Part shown: positions 25,570 to 33,419 of the stretch, one piece after another
Numbering within the stretch: the first letter of the stretch is position 1
Layout: each line of letters opens with the position of its first letter
Assembly (NCBI GenBank): GCA_905214865.1
Contig: CAJMNO010000003.1
Coordinates: 88,308 to 152,307, forward strand
Origin: an uncultured bacterium
GTDB lineage: Bacteria; Actinomycetota; Coriobacteriia; Coriobacteriales; Atopobiaceae
Direction: 5' to 3'
DNA: 64,000 nt
The notes under the pieces: model-generated
Told to the model about the DNA's origin: nothing
The model's database searches: none
Seen by the model: the letters and a program-made list of their open reading frames with translations, nothing else
Made by a program: the position numbers and the translations under genes

Positions 25570-25628
25570 GCGAGACGCAACGGTGCCTCCTCCCCAAAAG
25601 GAATCTTGACACCGGCTCCACAGATGAA

Positions 25629-25659
25629 GAAAGGGCCGTCCCGCAAAACGGAACGGCCC
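25629..25659 (-). terminator. intrinsic terminator after rplA
   Basis: Stem GGGCCGT with ACGGCCC (25633-25639 and 25653-25659) followed on the minus strand by TTTCTTC; 22 bases after the rplA stop. Confidence 0.8.
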
Positions 25660-25681
25660 CTCATGCTCATTGCCCGTTGGC

Positions 25682-26389
25682 CTAGGCCTCGAGGAAGTTG
25701 CGGGTGACGCTGGAGTCAACCTTGACGCCAGGGCCCATGGTGGAGGAGACGACGACGCTCTTCACGTACTTGCCCTTTGCGGCAGACGGCTTGACGCGAA
25801 GGATCTCGGTGTAGAGGGCGGCGTAGTTCTCGGTGAGCTGCTCGGGGGTGAAGGACACCTTGCCCAGGGGTACGTGGCAGATGCCGTAGCGGTCCGCACG
25901 ATACTCGACGCGGCCGGCCTTGAGCTCCTTGACCATCTTCTCGACGTCCATGGTCACCGTGCCCAGCTTGGGGTTGGGCATGAGGCCGCGGGGGCCGAGG
26001 ATGCGGCCGAGACGACCGACCTTGCCCATGAGGTTGGGGGTGGCGATGACGGCGTCGAAGTCGATGTTGCCCTTCTGGACCTCGGCGACGAGCTCGTCGG
26101 AGCCCACGATGTCAGCGCCGGCGGCCTTGGCCTCCTCGGCCTTGGCGCCCTCGGCGAAGACGGCGACGCGGACCTGCTTGCCGGTGCCGTTGGGCAGGGA
26201 GATGGAGCCACGGACGTTCTGGTCGGCCTTGCGGGTGTCGACGCCCAGGCGGATGGAGACCTCGACGGTCTCGTCAAACTTGGCGCTGGAGAGCTCCTTG
26301 ACGAGAGCGAGGGCCTCCTTGGGGGAGTACGCCTTGCCCTCCTCAAGCTTCTTCTCGGCGTCGCGGTAGTTCTTGCCGTGCTTTGCCAT
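25682..26389 (-). CDS. rplA: 50S ribosomal protein L1
   Basis: L1-stalk protein of 235 residues, mobile during translocation. Family blocks include KFDETVEVSIRLGVDTRKADQ, GPRGLMPNPKLGTV and the C-terminal RNA-binding lobe. In other bacteria L1 represses rplKA translation. It follows rplK by 65 bases and is followed by a terminator. Confidence 0.97.
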   Translation of the reverse strand: MAKHGKNYRDAEKKLEEGKAYSPKEALALVKELSSAKFDETVEVSIRLGVDTRKADQNVRGSISLPNGTGKQVRVAVFAEGAKAEEAKAAGADIVGSDELVAEVQKGNIDFDAVIATPNLMGKVGRLGRILGPRGLMPNPKLGTVTMDVEKMVKELKAGRVEYRADRYGICHVPLGKVSFTPEQLTENYAALYTEILRVKPSAAKGKYVKSVVVSSTMGPGVKVDSSVTRNFLEA

Positions 26390-26454
26390 TTCTTCCTCCT
26401 ATGTGGTCAAGCGGGCTGATGCCCTCCCACGTAGACGTTACCGGGTGGCGTGCG

Positions 26455-26883
26455 CTACTCGGCGATGGTGACGCCCATGGAGCGGGCGGTACCGGCGACG
26501 ATCCTCTTGGCGGCCTCGATGTCGTTGGCGTTGAGGTCGGGAAGCTTGATCGTGGCGATCTTGGTGAGCTGCTCCTGGGTGAGCTGGCCGACCTTGTCGC
26601 GCTGGGGAACGCCAGAGCCGCTCTTGATGCCGAGCTCCTTCTTGATGAGCTGGGCCGCGGGAGGCGTCTTGGTGATGAAGTCGAAGGTGCGGTCCTCGTA
26701 GACCGTGATCTCGACGGGGATGATGTCACCGGCCTTATCCTTGGTCGCAGCGTTGAAGGCCTGGCAGAACTGCATGATGTTGACCTGCGCGGCGCCCAGG
26801 GCGGGGCCAACGGGAGGCGCGGGGTTGGCTGCGCCAGCCGGAATCTGGAGCTTGATGAAGTGGACGACCTTCTTCTTTGCCAT
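26455..26883 (-). CDS. rplK: 50S ribosomal protein L11
   Basis: GTPase-centre protein of 142 residues, needed for RelA activation and target of thiostrepton. It starts MAKKKVVHFIKLQIPAG and contains PAPPVGPALGAAQVNIMQF and the C-terminal IVAGTARSMGV. The proline pair in PAPPVGP is intact. The ATG at 26883 gives the family start; an ORF start 72 bases upstream is not needed. Confidence 0.97.
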   Translation of the reverse strand: MAKKKVVHFIKLQIPAGAANPAPPVGPALGAAQVNIMQFCQAFNAATKDKAGDIIPVEITVYEDRTFDFITKTPPAAQLIKKELGIKSGSGVPQRDKVGQLTQEQLTKIATIKLPDLNANDIEAAKRIVAGTARSMGVTIAE

Positions 26884-26932
26884 CTGTCTCTCCTGACGTG
26901 CTGGGGATGGGGTGCTGTTTGCTATCGATAAC

Positions 26933-26969
26933 CGGCCCCGAGAAGCAATCCTCACCGATTACGGGGCCG
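26933..26969 (-). other. hairpin between nusG and rplK
   Basis: Perfect 8-bp inverted repeat (CGGCCCCG, CGGGGCCG) with a 21-base loop. The tail GGTTATCG on the minus strand is not clearly T-rich, so terminator, attenuator or L1-binding leader are all possible. Confidence 0.35.
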
Positions 26970-26977
26970 ATGGAACT

Positions 26978-27532
26978 CTAGGCGATCGTGGTCACCTGGT
27001 CGAGAGTGAGCTCGACGGGAGTCTCACGGCCAAAGATGGTGAGCATGACCTTGACCTTGCCGGACTCGGGCATGACCTCAGAGATGGTCCCGTCGAAGTC
27101 GGCCAACGGGCCGGAGACGACCTTGATTGCCTGACCCGCCTCGAGGTTCGTGGTGGTCATGGTGCGCTTGGGGGCACCCTGGGCACCACGGCGGTTGGTC
27201 TTGCGCATGATCTTGTTGAACTCGGAGATGCGCAGATACGTGGGCTTGCTGCCGTTGGTGCCGGCAAAGCCGGTCACGCCCGGCGTGTTGCGGACTACCG
27301 ACCACGTGTCGTCGGTCAGCTCCATGCGAACGAGAACGTAGCCCGGGAAGACCTTGTTCTCCTTGGTCTCCCTCTTGCCGCCATCCTTGATCTCGGTGAC
27401 CTCTTCGGTGGGAATCTGGATGTCGACGATCTGGTCCTCGAGGCCATAGGTCTCGATGCGGTGCTCTAGGTCGTTCTTGACCTTGTTCTCGTACCCGGAG
27501 TAGGTGTGAACGACGTACCAGTGCTTAGCCAT
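26978..27532 (-). CDS. nusG: transcription termination/antitermination protein NusG
   Basis: RNA-polymerase-bound processivity factor of 184 residues. The NGN domain opens WYVVHTYSGYENKVK and includes VFPGYVLVRMELTDD; the C-terminal KOW domain carries VVSGPLADFDGTI. The ATG at 27532 lies just beyond the secE stop (27535), so the two genes nearly abut and share a GAGGGGG ribosome site inside secE. Confidence 0.97.
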   Translation of the reverse strand: MAKHWYVVHTYSGYENKVKNDLEHRIETYGLEDQIVDIQIPTEEVTEIKDGGKRETKENKVFPGYVLVRMELTDDTWSVVRNTPGVTGFAGTNGSKPTYLRISEFNKIMRKTNRRGAQGAPKRTMTTTNLEAGQAIKVVSGPLADFDGTISEVMPESGKVKVMLTIFGRETPVELTLDQVTTIA

Positions 27533-27534
27533 CT

Positions 27535-27906
27535 CTACCCCCTCAGGCCCGTGAATCCGATGAGCAGGCTGATGAAGCCGGTGTCGACCGCCCACACCGC
27601 GAGCCCGAAGACCACGAGCATGAGAATCACGGCAACCGAGTAATCGCGGGTCTCCTGCCTGCTGGGCCAGACCACGCGACGCATCTCGGAGCGGACCTCC
27701 CGGAAGTAGGAGCGAATCCTGCCGGGCTTCTTGGCCTTGGCAGGCTTCGTCTCCTTCTTGGCGGTACCAGAAGCAGCGACGGCGTCACCCTTCTTGGAAG
27801 CCTTGTCCGCCTTCTCGGCGGTAACCGCCTGGGCGGCCTCGCGCTCCTCACGCTCGCGCTGGCGTGCCTGGCGTGCGCTTCTCTTCTGACGCTCTTTCTT
27901 CGCCAT
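27535..27906 (-). CDS. secE: preprotein translocase subunit SecE
   Basis: Essential clamp subunit of the Sec translocon. The 123-residue product has a long charged, lysine/alanine-rich N-terminal extension (about 60 residues) before the conserved SYFREVRSEMRRVVWPSRQE and a single membrane helix (VAVILMLVVFGLAVWAV). The extension is longer than in short Gram-positive SecE proteins but like those of actinobacteria. It lies between tRNA-Trp and nusG. Confidence 0.95.
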   Translation of the reverse strand: MAKKERQKRSARQARQREREEREAAQAVTAEKADKASKKGDAVAASGTAKKETKPAKAKKPGRIRSYFREVRSEMRRVVWPSRQETRDYSVAVILMLVVFGLAVWAVDTGFISLLIGFTGLRG

Positions 27907-27976
27907 CCCTCGTACCCCTTAAAAACGCTCTTCATAGAAACCGGCTAACCCCGAAGGGAAAGCCGGTGATGTTAGC

Positions 27977-28052
27977 TGGCAGGCCAGGAAGGACTCGAAC
28001 CCTCAACAAACGGTTTTGGAGACCGCCGCTCTACCATTGGAGCTACTGGCCT
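27977..28052 (-). tRNA. tRNA-Trp (anticodon CCA)
   Basis: Cloverleaf on the minus strand: acceptor AGGCCAG pairs with CTGGCCT, discriminator G, encoded CCA end (27977-27979), D arm AGCTCCAATGGTAGAGC and anticodon loop CTCCAAA. It is embedded between rpmG and secE, as often seen in Gram-positive genomes. Confidence 0.96.
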
Positions 28053-28068
28053 GTGTTGTTACCCTACT

Positions 28069-28218
28069 TTAGCGCGTTTCCTTGTGTAGGGTATGCTTGC
28101 GACACCACGGGCAGTACTTCTTCAGCTCCATACGGTCAGGAGTGTTGGACTTGTTCTTCGTCGTGGTGTAGTTGCGGCGCTTGCACTCGGTGCATGCAAG
28201 GGTAACCAGTGTACGCAT
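28069..28218 (-). CDS. rpmG: 50S ribosomal protein L33, zinc-binding
   Basis: 49-residue large-subunit protein with two CxxC pairs (CTEC, CPWC) marking the zinc-containing form, and the ending KKYCPWCRKHTLHKETR. ATG at 28218 has AGGAGG 5 bases upstream; an upstream ATG at 28287 adds an unrelated tail. First gene of the rpmG-tRNA-Trp-secE-nusG run. Confidence 0.96.
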   Translation of the reverse strand: MRTLVTLACTECKRRNYTTTKNKSNTPDRMELKKYCPWCRKHTLHKETR

Positions 28219-28273
28219 TGATCCTCCTGTAGTCTGCCGCCGTAAGACCAATGCAACGGCGACGCGATGGAAT

Positions 28274-28303
28274 ACGCTACCATCCACTGCCCACTCGTGT
28301 CAA
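28274..28303 (-). promoter_or_regulatory. promoter for rpmG-secE-nusG
   Basis: Minus-strand TTGACA (28303-28298), 18-base spacer, TAGCGT (28279-28274), about 55 bases upstream of the rpmG ATG. Confidence 0.6.
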
Positions 28304-28404
28304 CAGGTGAACGCGATGGTAGCGGCCCTCAACAAAACCATCAAAACAAGTAGGCAAGAAAGCGGCTTGCCCTGCTTTGTCGATCGCCCTCTCGGGACAC
28401 AAGA

Positions 28405-28435
28405 GGACCCGATGCCTCTGTGAGGCACCGGGCCC
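28405..28435 (-). terminator. terminator hairpin after tuf
   Basis: Stem with GCCTC/GAGGC core and GC-rich outer pairs with two mismatches. On the plus strand it is followed by TTTTGTT, on the minus strand by a weaker TCTTGTG. The only gene reading into it is tuf (minus). Confidence 0.6.
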
Positions 28436-28463
28436 TTTTGTTAGTGACTAGTTAGCCCTGAGG

Positions 28464-29669
28464 CTAGTCGATGATGGTGGCAACGCGGCCATCGCCGACA
28501 GTGTGGCCACCCTCGCGGATTGCGAAACGAAGGCCCTGCTCCATTGCGATGGGGTGGATGAGCTCGCAGGTGATGGTGACGTGGTCGCCAGGCATAGCCA
28601 TCTCGACCTTGCCGCCGTCCTTGTCGGTGAGCTCGGTGATGTCACCGGTGACATCGGTGGTGCGGAAGTAGAACTGGGGACGATAGCCGGAGAAGAACGG
28701 GGTGTGGCGGCCACCCTCCTCCTTGGTGAGGACGTAAATCTCGCCCGTGAACTTCTGGTGCGGGGTAACGCTGCCGGGCTTGCAGAGGACCTGACCACGG
28801 ATGACGTCCTCGCGCTTGATGCCGCGGAGCAGGATGCCCACGTTGTCGCCAGCCTCGCAGAAATCGAGCGTCTTGCGGAACATCTCGATGCCGGTGGCAG
28901 TGGAGGTCTGGGTCGGACGGATGCCGACGATCTCGACGGGCTCGTTGATCTTGAGCTCACCACGCTCGACACGGCCGGTAACGACGGTGCCACGGCCGGA
29001 GATGGTCATGACGTCCTCGATGGCCATCAGGAAGGGCTTGTCGTTGTCGCGCGGCGGGGTCGGGATGTAGGAGTCAACGGTGTGCATGAGCTCGATGATG
29101 GAGTCGACCCACTTCTGCTCGCCATTGAGGGCGCCGAGAGCGGAACCACGGATGATGGGGATGTCGTCTCCGGGGAAGCCGTACTCGGACAGGAGGTCAC
29201 GGGTCTCCATCTCGACGAGGTCGATGAGCTCCTCGTCGTCGACCATGTCGCACTTGTTCAGGAAGACGACAATGTACTTAACGCCGACCTGACGGGCGAG
29301 GAGGATGTGCTCGCGAGTCTGGGCCATGGGGCCGTCGGTGGCTGCGATGACGAGGATTGCACCGTCCATCTGAGCAGCGCCGGAAATCATGTTCTTGACG
29401 TAGTCGGCGTGGCCGGGGCAGTCGACGTGAGCGTAGTGGCGCTCCCAGGTCTCGTACTCGACGTGGGCGACGGAAATGGTAATGCCGCGCTGACGCTCCT
29501 CGGGAGCCTTGTCGATGTCCTCGAAGGCCTCGTACTTGGCCTTGCAGCCCTCGGTCTCGGAAAGGACCTTGGTGATGGCCGCGGTCAGCGTGGTCTTGCC
29601 GTGGTCGACGTGACCAATCGTTCCGATGTTTACGTGCGGCTTGCTACGATCGAACTTCTCCTTGGCCAT
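28464..29669 (-). CDS. tuf: elongation factor Tu
   Basis: GTPase that delivers aminoacyl-tRNA to the ribosome, 401 residues. G1 is GHVDHGKT at residues 19-26, followed by DCPGH and NKCD motifs. Domain II and III sequences are typical. The gene is not in the str operon but directly downstream of a tRNA-Tyr, tRNA-Thr and tRNA-Met trio, as in the tufB arrangement of enterobacteria. Confidence 0.97.
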   Translation of the reverse strand: MAKEKFDRSKPHVNIGTIGHVDHGKTTLTAAITKVLSETEGCKAKYEAFEDIDKAPEERQRGITISVAHVEYETWERHYAHVDCPGHADYVKNMISGAAQMDGAILVIAATDGPMAQTREHILLARQVGVKYIVVFLNKCDMVDDEELIDLVEMETRDLLSEYGFPGDDIPIIRGSALGALNGEQKWVDSIIELMHTVDSYIPTPPRDNDKPFLMAIEDVMTISGRGTVVTGRVERGELKINEPVEIVGIRPTQTSTATGIEMFRKTLDFCEAGDNVGILLRGIKREDVIRGQVLCKPGSVTPHQKFTGEIYVLTKEEGGRHTPFFSGYRPQFYFRTTDVTGDITELTDKDGGKVEMAMPGDHVTITCELIHPIAMEQGLRFAIREGGHTVGDGRVATIID

Positions 29670-29721
29670 TGCCGTCCTCCTTAAGAAACAACCTCTCGGC
29701 CATTGTGCCCTTATATGTCAA

Positions 29722-29743
29722 GCGGCCCAGTGACGGGCCGCTA
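29722..29743 (-). other. hairpin between tRNA-Met and tuf
   Basis: Seven-bp perfect stem (GCGGCCC, GGGCCGC) with a 6-base loop. It is followed on the minus strand by TTGACATATA. It could be a processing site between the tRNAs and the tuf message, or a weak terminator giving differential expression. Confidence 0.45.
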
Positions 29744-29750
29744 GAACTCC

Positions 29751-29827
29751 TGGTACCGGTGACTGGATTCGAACCAGTGACATCGCGGGTATGAGCCGCG
29801 TGCTCTAACCAGCTGAGCTACACCGGC
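29751..29827 (-). tRNA. tRNA-Met (anticodon CAT), elongator type
   Basis: Minus-strand cloverleaf with acceptor GCCGGTG paired to CACCGGT (a G-U first pair), encoded CCA, D arm AGCTCAGCTGGTTAGAGC and anticodon loop CTCATAC. The first pair is not the C-A mismatch of initiators, so elongator Met, or a lysidine-modified Ile tRNA. Confidence 0.9.
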
Positions 29828-29845
29828 GTGGTGCCGTCTTGAAAA

Positions 29846-29921
29846 TGGAGCCCGCGACCAGATTCGAACTGGTGACCTCTTCGTTACCAACGAAGTGCTC
29901 TACCGACTGAGCTACACGGGC
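29846..29921 (-). tRNA. tRNA-Thr (anticodon GGT)
   Basis: Minus-strand cloverleaf with acceptor GCCCGTG and CGCGGGC, discriminator T, encoded CCA and anticodon loop TTGGTAA. Middle gene of the tRNA trio upstream of tuf. Confidence 0.95.
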
Positions 29922-29927
29922 CTGGAA

Positions 29928-30011
29928 TGGTGGGGACGCATGGACTCGAACCATGGAACCCAGAGGGAGCGGATTTACAGTCCGCCGCAGTTGCCGCTGT
30001 GCCACGTCCCC
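29928..30011 (-). tRNA. tRNA-Tyr (anticodon GTA)
   Basis: Minus-strand cloverleaf with acceptor GGGGACG and CGTCCCC, discriminator A, encoded CCA, anticodon loop CTGTAAA and a long variable arm as expected for bacterial tRNA-Tyr. First gene of the tRNA-tuf transcript. Confidence 0.95.
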
Positions 30012-30064
30012 ATTCCAAATTTTCAAGGTGCCTGCTTGGGTGTTGTCCCTTGCAAGCGGAGTGA

Positions 30065-30093
30065 ATCTTACGACGTGGGGGTGGGGATGTCAA
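30065..30093 (-). promoter_or_regulatory. promoter for tRNA-Tyr-Thr-Met-tuf
   Basis: Minus-strand TTGACA (30093-30088), 17-base spacer, TAAGAT (30070-30065), about 50 bases upstream of the tRNA-Tyr 5' end. Confidence 0.8.
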
Positions 30094-30250
30094 TCGTTTC
30101 CACGCAGCCGGGCGTATCCTCCCCACGATTCCTGCACATGCCCAGCTAGATGCATATTTTTGCGAAGGCGTGAACGCTTTTGCGGTGGGCGGGCTGGAGG
30201 TTGGTGAAAAATTCTTCTTGCACACTTTCCCGCAACGTCGCCAAGACAGG

Positions 30251-30278
30251 AAAAAGGCCACGGCGATGTGCCGTGGCC
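30251..30278 (-). terminator. intrinsic terminator after tRNA-Thr(TGT)
   Basis: Perfect 9-bp stem GGCCACGGC / GCCGTGGCC followed by TTTTT on the minus strand, 10 bases past the encoded CCA. Confidence 0.9.
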
Positions 30279-30288
30279 TTGACTGCGC

Positions 30289-30364
30289 TGGAGCTGGCGG
30301 CCGGGCTCGAACCGGCGACAACTAGTTTACAAGACTAGGGCTCTACCAACTGAGCTACGCCAGC
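30289..30364 (-). tRNA. tRNA-Thr (anticodon TGT)
   Basis: Minus-strand cloverleaf with acceptor GCTGGCG and CGCCAGC, discriminator T, encoded CCA and anticodon loop CTTGTAA. It starts 13 bases after the Rae1-like gene stop, so it probably rides on the ispD-to-rae1 transcript. Confidence 0.95.
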
Positions 30365-30377
30365 CTGGGTACGCATT

Positions 30378-30935
30378 CTAGCGTAAGGACCCCCGCTTGC
30401 CCATGAGGGCCCAGAGCTTCTCCCTGTCCTCGGGCGAGAGCCGGTCCTCGACCGTGAGGCGCTGGTGCGACCTCTCTGACCTTGCCGTCTCGACGTCGTC
30501 TGCGAGCACGTTAATGTCTGCCGCCAGGACGTCGCTCGAGAGCCTGGTGACGGGAATTCCGCCCACCGTGGCGCGGATGGTGTTGTCGGACGTCACGACC
30601 GTGACGCTGCGCATCTGGTGGCGTGACTCCGTGACCAGCCTCTCGATGACCGAGTCCGCGCTCTCCCCCGTCTGGGAGAAGACGACGCGCACGCCCGCCG
30701 TGCTGAGGTCGGGGCGCTCGGGCGAGAGGTTCCCGGCGGCGTCGAAGACCACGACGGGCTCGTACCTGCCCTGAGCGTAGGTTGCCACGTCCGAGACGAG
30801 CAGCTCCCTCGCCCGGTCGAAGGGGTCCCCGGCGTCGGCGTCCCCCTCGTCCACCAGGCCCATGTACCGAGACGACTTGAAGATGACGTTGTAGCCGTCC
30901 ACGACGAGCAGCTCGCCCCTGGCAGACTCAGGCAT
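30378..30935 (-). CDS. YacP/Rae1-like NYN-domain ribonuclease
   Basis: 185-residue protein of the YacP (DUF901) family. The N-terminal DGYN motif (D13-N16) holds the first acidic residue of the NYN/PIN nuclease site, and further aspartates (VVFDAAG, VVTSDN) are at the expected spacing. In Bacillus the homologue Rae1 cleaves mRNA on the ribosome. The ATG overlaps the rlmB stop by 8 bases, the usual neighbour of this family. Confidence 0.85.
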   Translation of the reverse strand: MPESARGELLVVDGYNVIFKSSRYMGLVDEGDADAGDPFDRARELLVSDVATYAQGRYEPVVVFDAAGNLSPERPDLSTAGVRVVFSQTGESADSVIERLVTESRHQMRSVTVVTSDNTIRATVGGIPVTRLSSDVLAADINVLADDVETARSERSHQRLTVEDRLSPEDREKLWALMGKRGSLR

Positions 30936-31866
30936 CCGCGCCCTCCCCCCTCGTGACGCGCCTGAGCCACTCGTACGAGAGGACCGTGGCAGCCTGCGCC
31001 ACGTTGAGGGACTCCACGCTCCCGCGCTGCGGGAGGCGGCAGGAGAAGTCGCAGTGCTCCATGACGAGACGAGACACGCCGGACCCCTCGGACCCCATGA
31101 CGAGGGCGAGGCGTCCCGAGAGCGGGGCGTCCCACACGTCCTGATCGGCGTGCTCGCTCGCCGCGGCGGCCCAGAAGCCCGCCTTCCTCAGCCGGTCGAG
31201 CGCCGTGGCAAGGTTTGGCACCTGCGCGATGGGAAGGTGCAGCACGGCACCTGCGGAGGTCTTGTAGGCGGCCGTCCCCACGCGTGCGGACCGAGCCTTG
31301 GGAATCACGACTCCCGCGGCGCCCACGACCTCGGCGCTGCGCACGATGGCGCCGAAGTTGCCCTCGTCGGTGACGTGGTCGAGCACGAGCACGAGCGCGT
31401 CTCCCGAGCCGGCGTTTGCTATGACCTCGTCGAGCTCCGCGTATTCGAAGGGCTTGGTCTGGAGCACGATGCCCTGGTGGGCGCCGTGCGAGCTGAGCGA
31501 GTCAAGGCGCGCCCTGGGAACGCGCTCGATGGGGACGCCCGCCTCGTCGAGTCTCCTCACGAGCGACGAGAGCGCCTGGTCTGCGTCGGGGCCGGGCGAG
31601 ATGAGCGCCCGCTTGATGGGGACGCCCGTCTCCAGGGCCTCCGCGCATGCGCGCCTGCCCTCGACGACATCGCCGGTCGGACGCGGCGCCCCGCCCCGGC
31701 GCGGAGACTGCGGGCGCCCTGCGTCCTGGCGGCGGCCCTGCGGCCGACCGCCCCTCCCCGGGTGGGAGGGCGCACCCTTTCCCTGCCTGGTGCCGCCCTG
31801 TCTGCCACGGGGGGCCTGGCCGCGGGAACCGGGCCTGCCTCCCCTGCCGTTGGGTCGCGATGCCAT
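30928..31866 (-). CDS. rlmB: 23S rRNA 2'-O-methyltransferase of the RlmB/TrmH family
   Basis: SPOUT methyltransferase of 312 residues. The catalytic core carries DHVTDEGNFGAIVRSAE, VMGSEGSGVSRLV and the knot signature SVESLNVAQAATVL. About 66 N-terminal residues are almost entirely glycine, arginine, proline and glutamine with several RGG/GRGG repeats, a tail absent from the enterobacterial enzyme and probably an RNA-binding disordered region. It lies between cysS and the Rae1-like gene. Confidence 0.92.
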   Translation of the reverse strand: MASRPNGRGGRPGSRGQAPRGRQGGTRQGKGAPSHPGRGGRPQGRRQDAGRPQSPRRGGAPRPTGDVVEGRRACAEALETGVPIKRALISPGPDADQALSSLVRRLDEAGVPIERVPRARLDSLSSHGAHQGIVLQTKPFEYAELDEVIANAGSGDALVLVLDHVTDEGNFGAIVRSAEVVGAAGVVIPKARSARVGTAAYKTSAGAVLHLPIAQVPNLATALDRLRKAGFWAAAASEHADQDVWDAPLSGRLALVMGSEGSGVSRLVMEHCDFSCRLPQRGSVESLNVAQAATVLSYEWLRRVTRGEGADA

Positions 31867-31869
31867 GTG

Positions 31870-33351
31870 CTACTCCCTTCCGGCGCGCAGACGCGCCCCG
31901 GCCGCGGTGTCCTCGACCACGAGTCCCAAGGCCGTGATGCCGTCGCGGATGGCGTCGGCCGTGCCCCAATCCTTCTCGGCACGGGCCCTCTGGCGCGCGT
32001 CGAGAAGCGCCTGCGCCGCCTCCTCGGGGTCGGACCCCTCGTAGCCCGCGTGCTCCCTGGCGAGGTCCACGAGCTCGGGCGGGAGGCCCGTCTCGGCGGA
32101 GTCGCGCTCGAGGTCGATGCCCAGGACGCCGCACAGCTCGGTGAGGGCGTCGGCCGCATGCAGCGTCACCGCGGTCGACGCCTTCCCCTCAGCCTCGGCC
32201 AGGTACTTGTTTGCGGCTGCGACGAGGGAGAAGATCGCCGCGAGGGCGCCGGCGGTGTTGAAGTCGTCGTCCATCTGGGCCGTGAACTCGGCCATCGTCT
32301 GCTTGACGGCGGAGGAGAGGGTCTGGTCCGCCTGGTTCAGCTCGCCGTCCAGGGGCGAGTTCTCGGCCGCCCAGCGCAGGTTGGCGACGCAGCCGGAGAG
32401 CCTGCCGAGCGTACCCACCGCGCCGTCGAGGCGGTCGTAGGAGAAGTCGAGCGGGGCGCGGTAGTGCGTCTGCAGCATGAGCAGCCTCACCGCGTCGGCG
32501 GGATACTTGTCCAGGACCTCCTTGAGCGTATAGAAGTTGCCCAGGCTCTTGGACATCTTCTCGCCGTCCACGCGCAGCATCCCCGAGTGGAACCAGTAGT
32601 TGGCGAGCGGGGCGTGCCAGGCGCACATGGCCTGCGCCGTCTCGTTCTCGTGGTGCGGGAACACCAGGTCCTGCCCGCCGCCGTGGATGTCGATGGGCGT
32701 GCCAAGGTAGCGGTGGATCATGGCGCAGCACTCGGTGTGCCAGCCGGGACGCCCGTCTCCCCACGGGCTGGGCCAGCTGGGCTCGCCGGGCTTGGCGGCC
32801 TTCCACAGGGCGAAGTCGAGCGGGTCGCGCTTGTCGGTGTTCTCCTCCACGCGCGCGCCGACCTTGAGCTGGTCGATGTCACGCCCGCTCAGGATGCCGT
32901 AGTGGTTGTCGGACCTGACGCTGAAGTACACGTCGCCGTTGTCCGCCACGTAGGCGTTGCCCCGCTCGATGAGGAGCTTGATCATCTCCTGCATGGCCTC
33001 GATCTCGCGCGTGGCGCGCGGGCGGATGTCGGGGTCCAGGATGCCAAAGCGATGCATCTGCTCGATGAACGCCTTGCTGAACTCGTCGGCGACCTCGGCG
33101 GCGGTGCGACCCTGCTCGTTGGCGCGGTTGATGATCTTGTCGTCGACGTCGGTGAGGTTCTGCGCAAAGGTGACCTCGTAGCCCTTGTACACCAGGTAGC
33201 GGCGAATGACGTCGAAGGCCAGGAAGGTCCTGGCGTTGCCGATGTGGATCTGGTCGTACACCGTGGGGCCGCAGACGTACATGCGGACCTTGCCCGGCTC
33301 GATGGGCTTGAACTCCTCTTTGCGGCGTGACTTGGTGTTGTAGACGAGCAT
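31870..33351 (-). CDS. cysS: cysteinyl-tRNA synthetase
   Basis: Class I synthetase of 493 residues that charges tRNA-Cys. The zinc cysteine C27 lies in MYVCGPTVYD, followed by HIGN at residues 36-39 and KMSKS near residue 266. The ATG at 33351 gives the family start MLVYNTKS; an ORF start at 33447 is upstream noise. It lies 3 bases before rlmB and 68 bases after ispF, a common actinobacterial and Firmicute arrangement. Confidence 0.97.
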   Translation of the reverse strand: MLVYNTKSRRKEEFKPIEPGKVRMYVCGPTVYDQIHIGNARTFLAFDVIRRYLVYKGYEVTFAQNLTDVDDKIINRANEQGRTAAEVADEFSKAFIEQMHRFGILDPDIRPRATREIEAMQEMIKLLIERGNAYVADNGDVYFSVRSDNHYGILSGRDIDQLKVGARVEENTDKRDPLDFALWKAAKPGEPSWPSPWGDGRPGWHTECCAMIHRYLGTPIDIHGGGQDLVFPHHENETAQAMCAWHAPLANYWFHSGMLRVDGEKMSKSLGNFYTLKEVLDKYPADAVRLLMLQTHYRAPLDFSYDRLDGAVGTLGRLSGCVANLRWAAENSPLDGELNQADQTLSSAVKQTMAEFTAQMDDDFNTAGALAAIFSLVAAANKYLAEAEGKASTAVTLHAADALTELCGVLGIDLERDSAETGLPPELVDLAREHAGYEGSDPEEAAQALLDARQRARAEKDWGTADAIRDGITALGLVVEDTAAGARLRAGRE

Positions 33352-33419
33352 CTGAATCTCCCTTGTGTGTGCGCCCGGGGGCACGTGTGACGTTCTGGCG
33401 TTTGGCCGGGACCGCCCCG

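Larger units (their letters stand above)
25335..25681 (-). promoter_or_regulatory. L10 leader with attenuator region
   Basis: A 347-base non-coding stretch. In transcript order it holds the rplA terminator, a good promoter (25541-25569), a segment resembling the conserved L10-leader core (GGTGCCGCAAGGCTCAATG then CCTGCCGAGG, about 25448-25488), and a terminator hairpin (25391-25426) just upstream of rplJ. In other bacteria L10 or the L10-L12 complex binds this leader to limit rplJL expression. Confidence 0.75.

Noticed and set aside
27967..30364. Possible array of repeats from similar short blocks
   Set aside because: The similarity comes from shared T-arm sequence of tRNA genes (GGTTCGAATCC), not from a repeat array.
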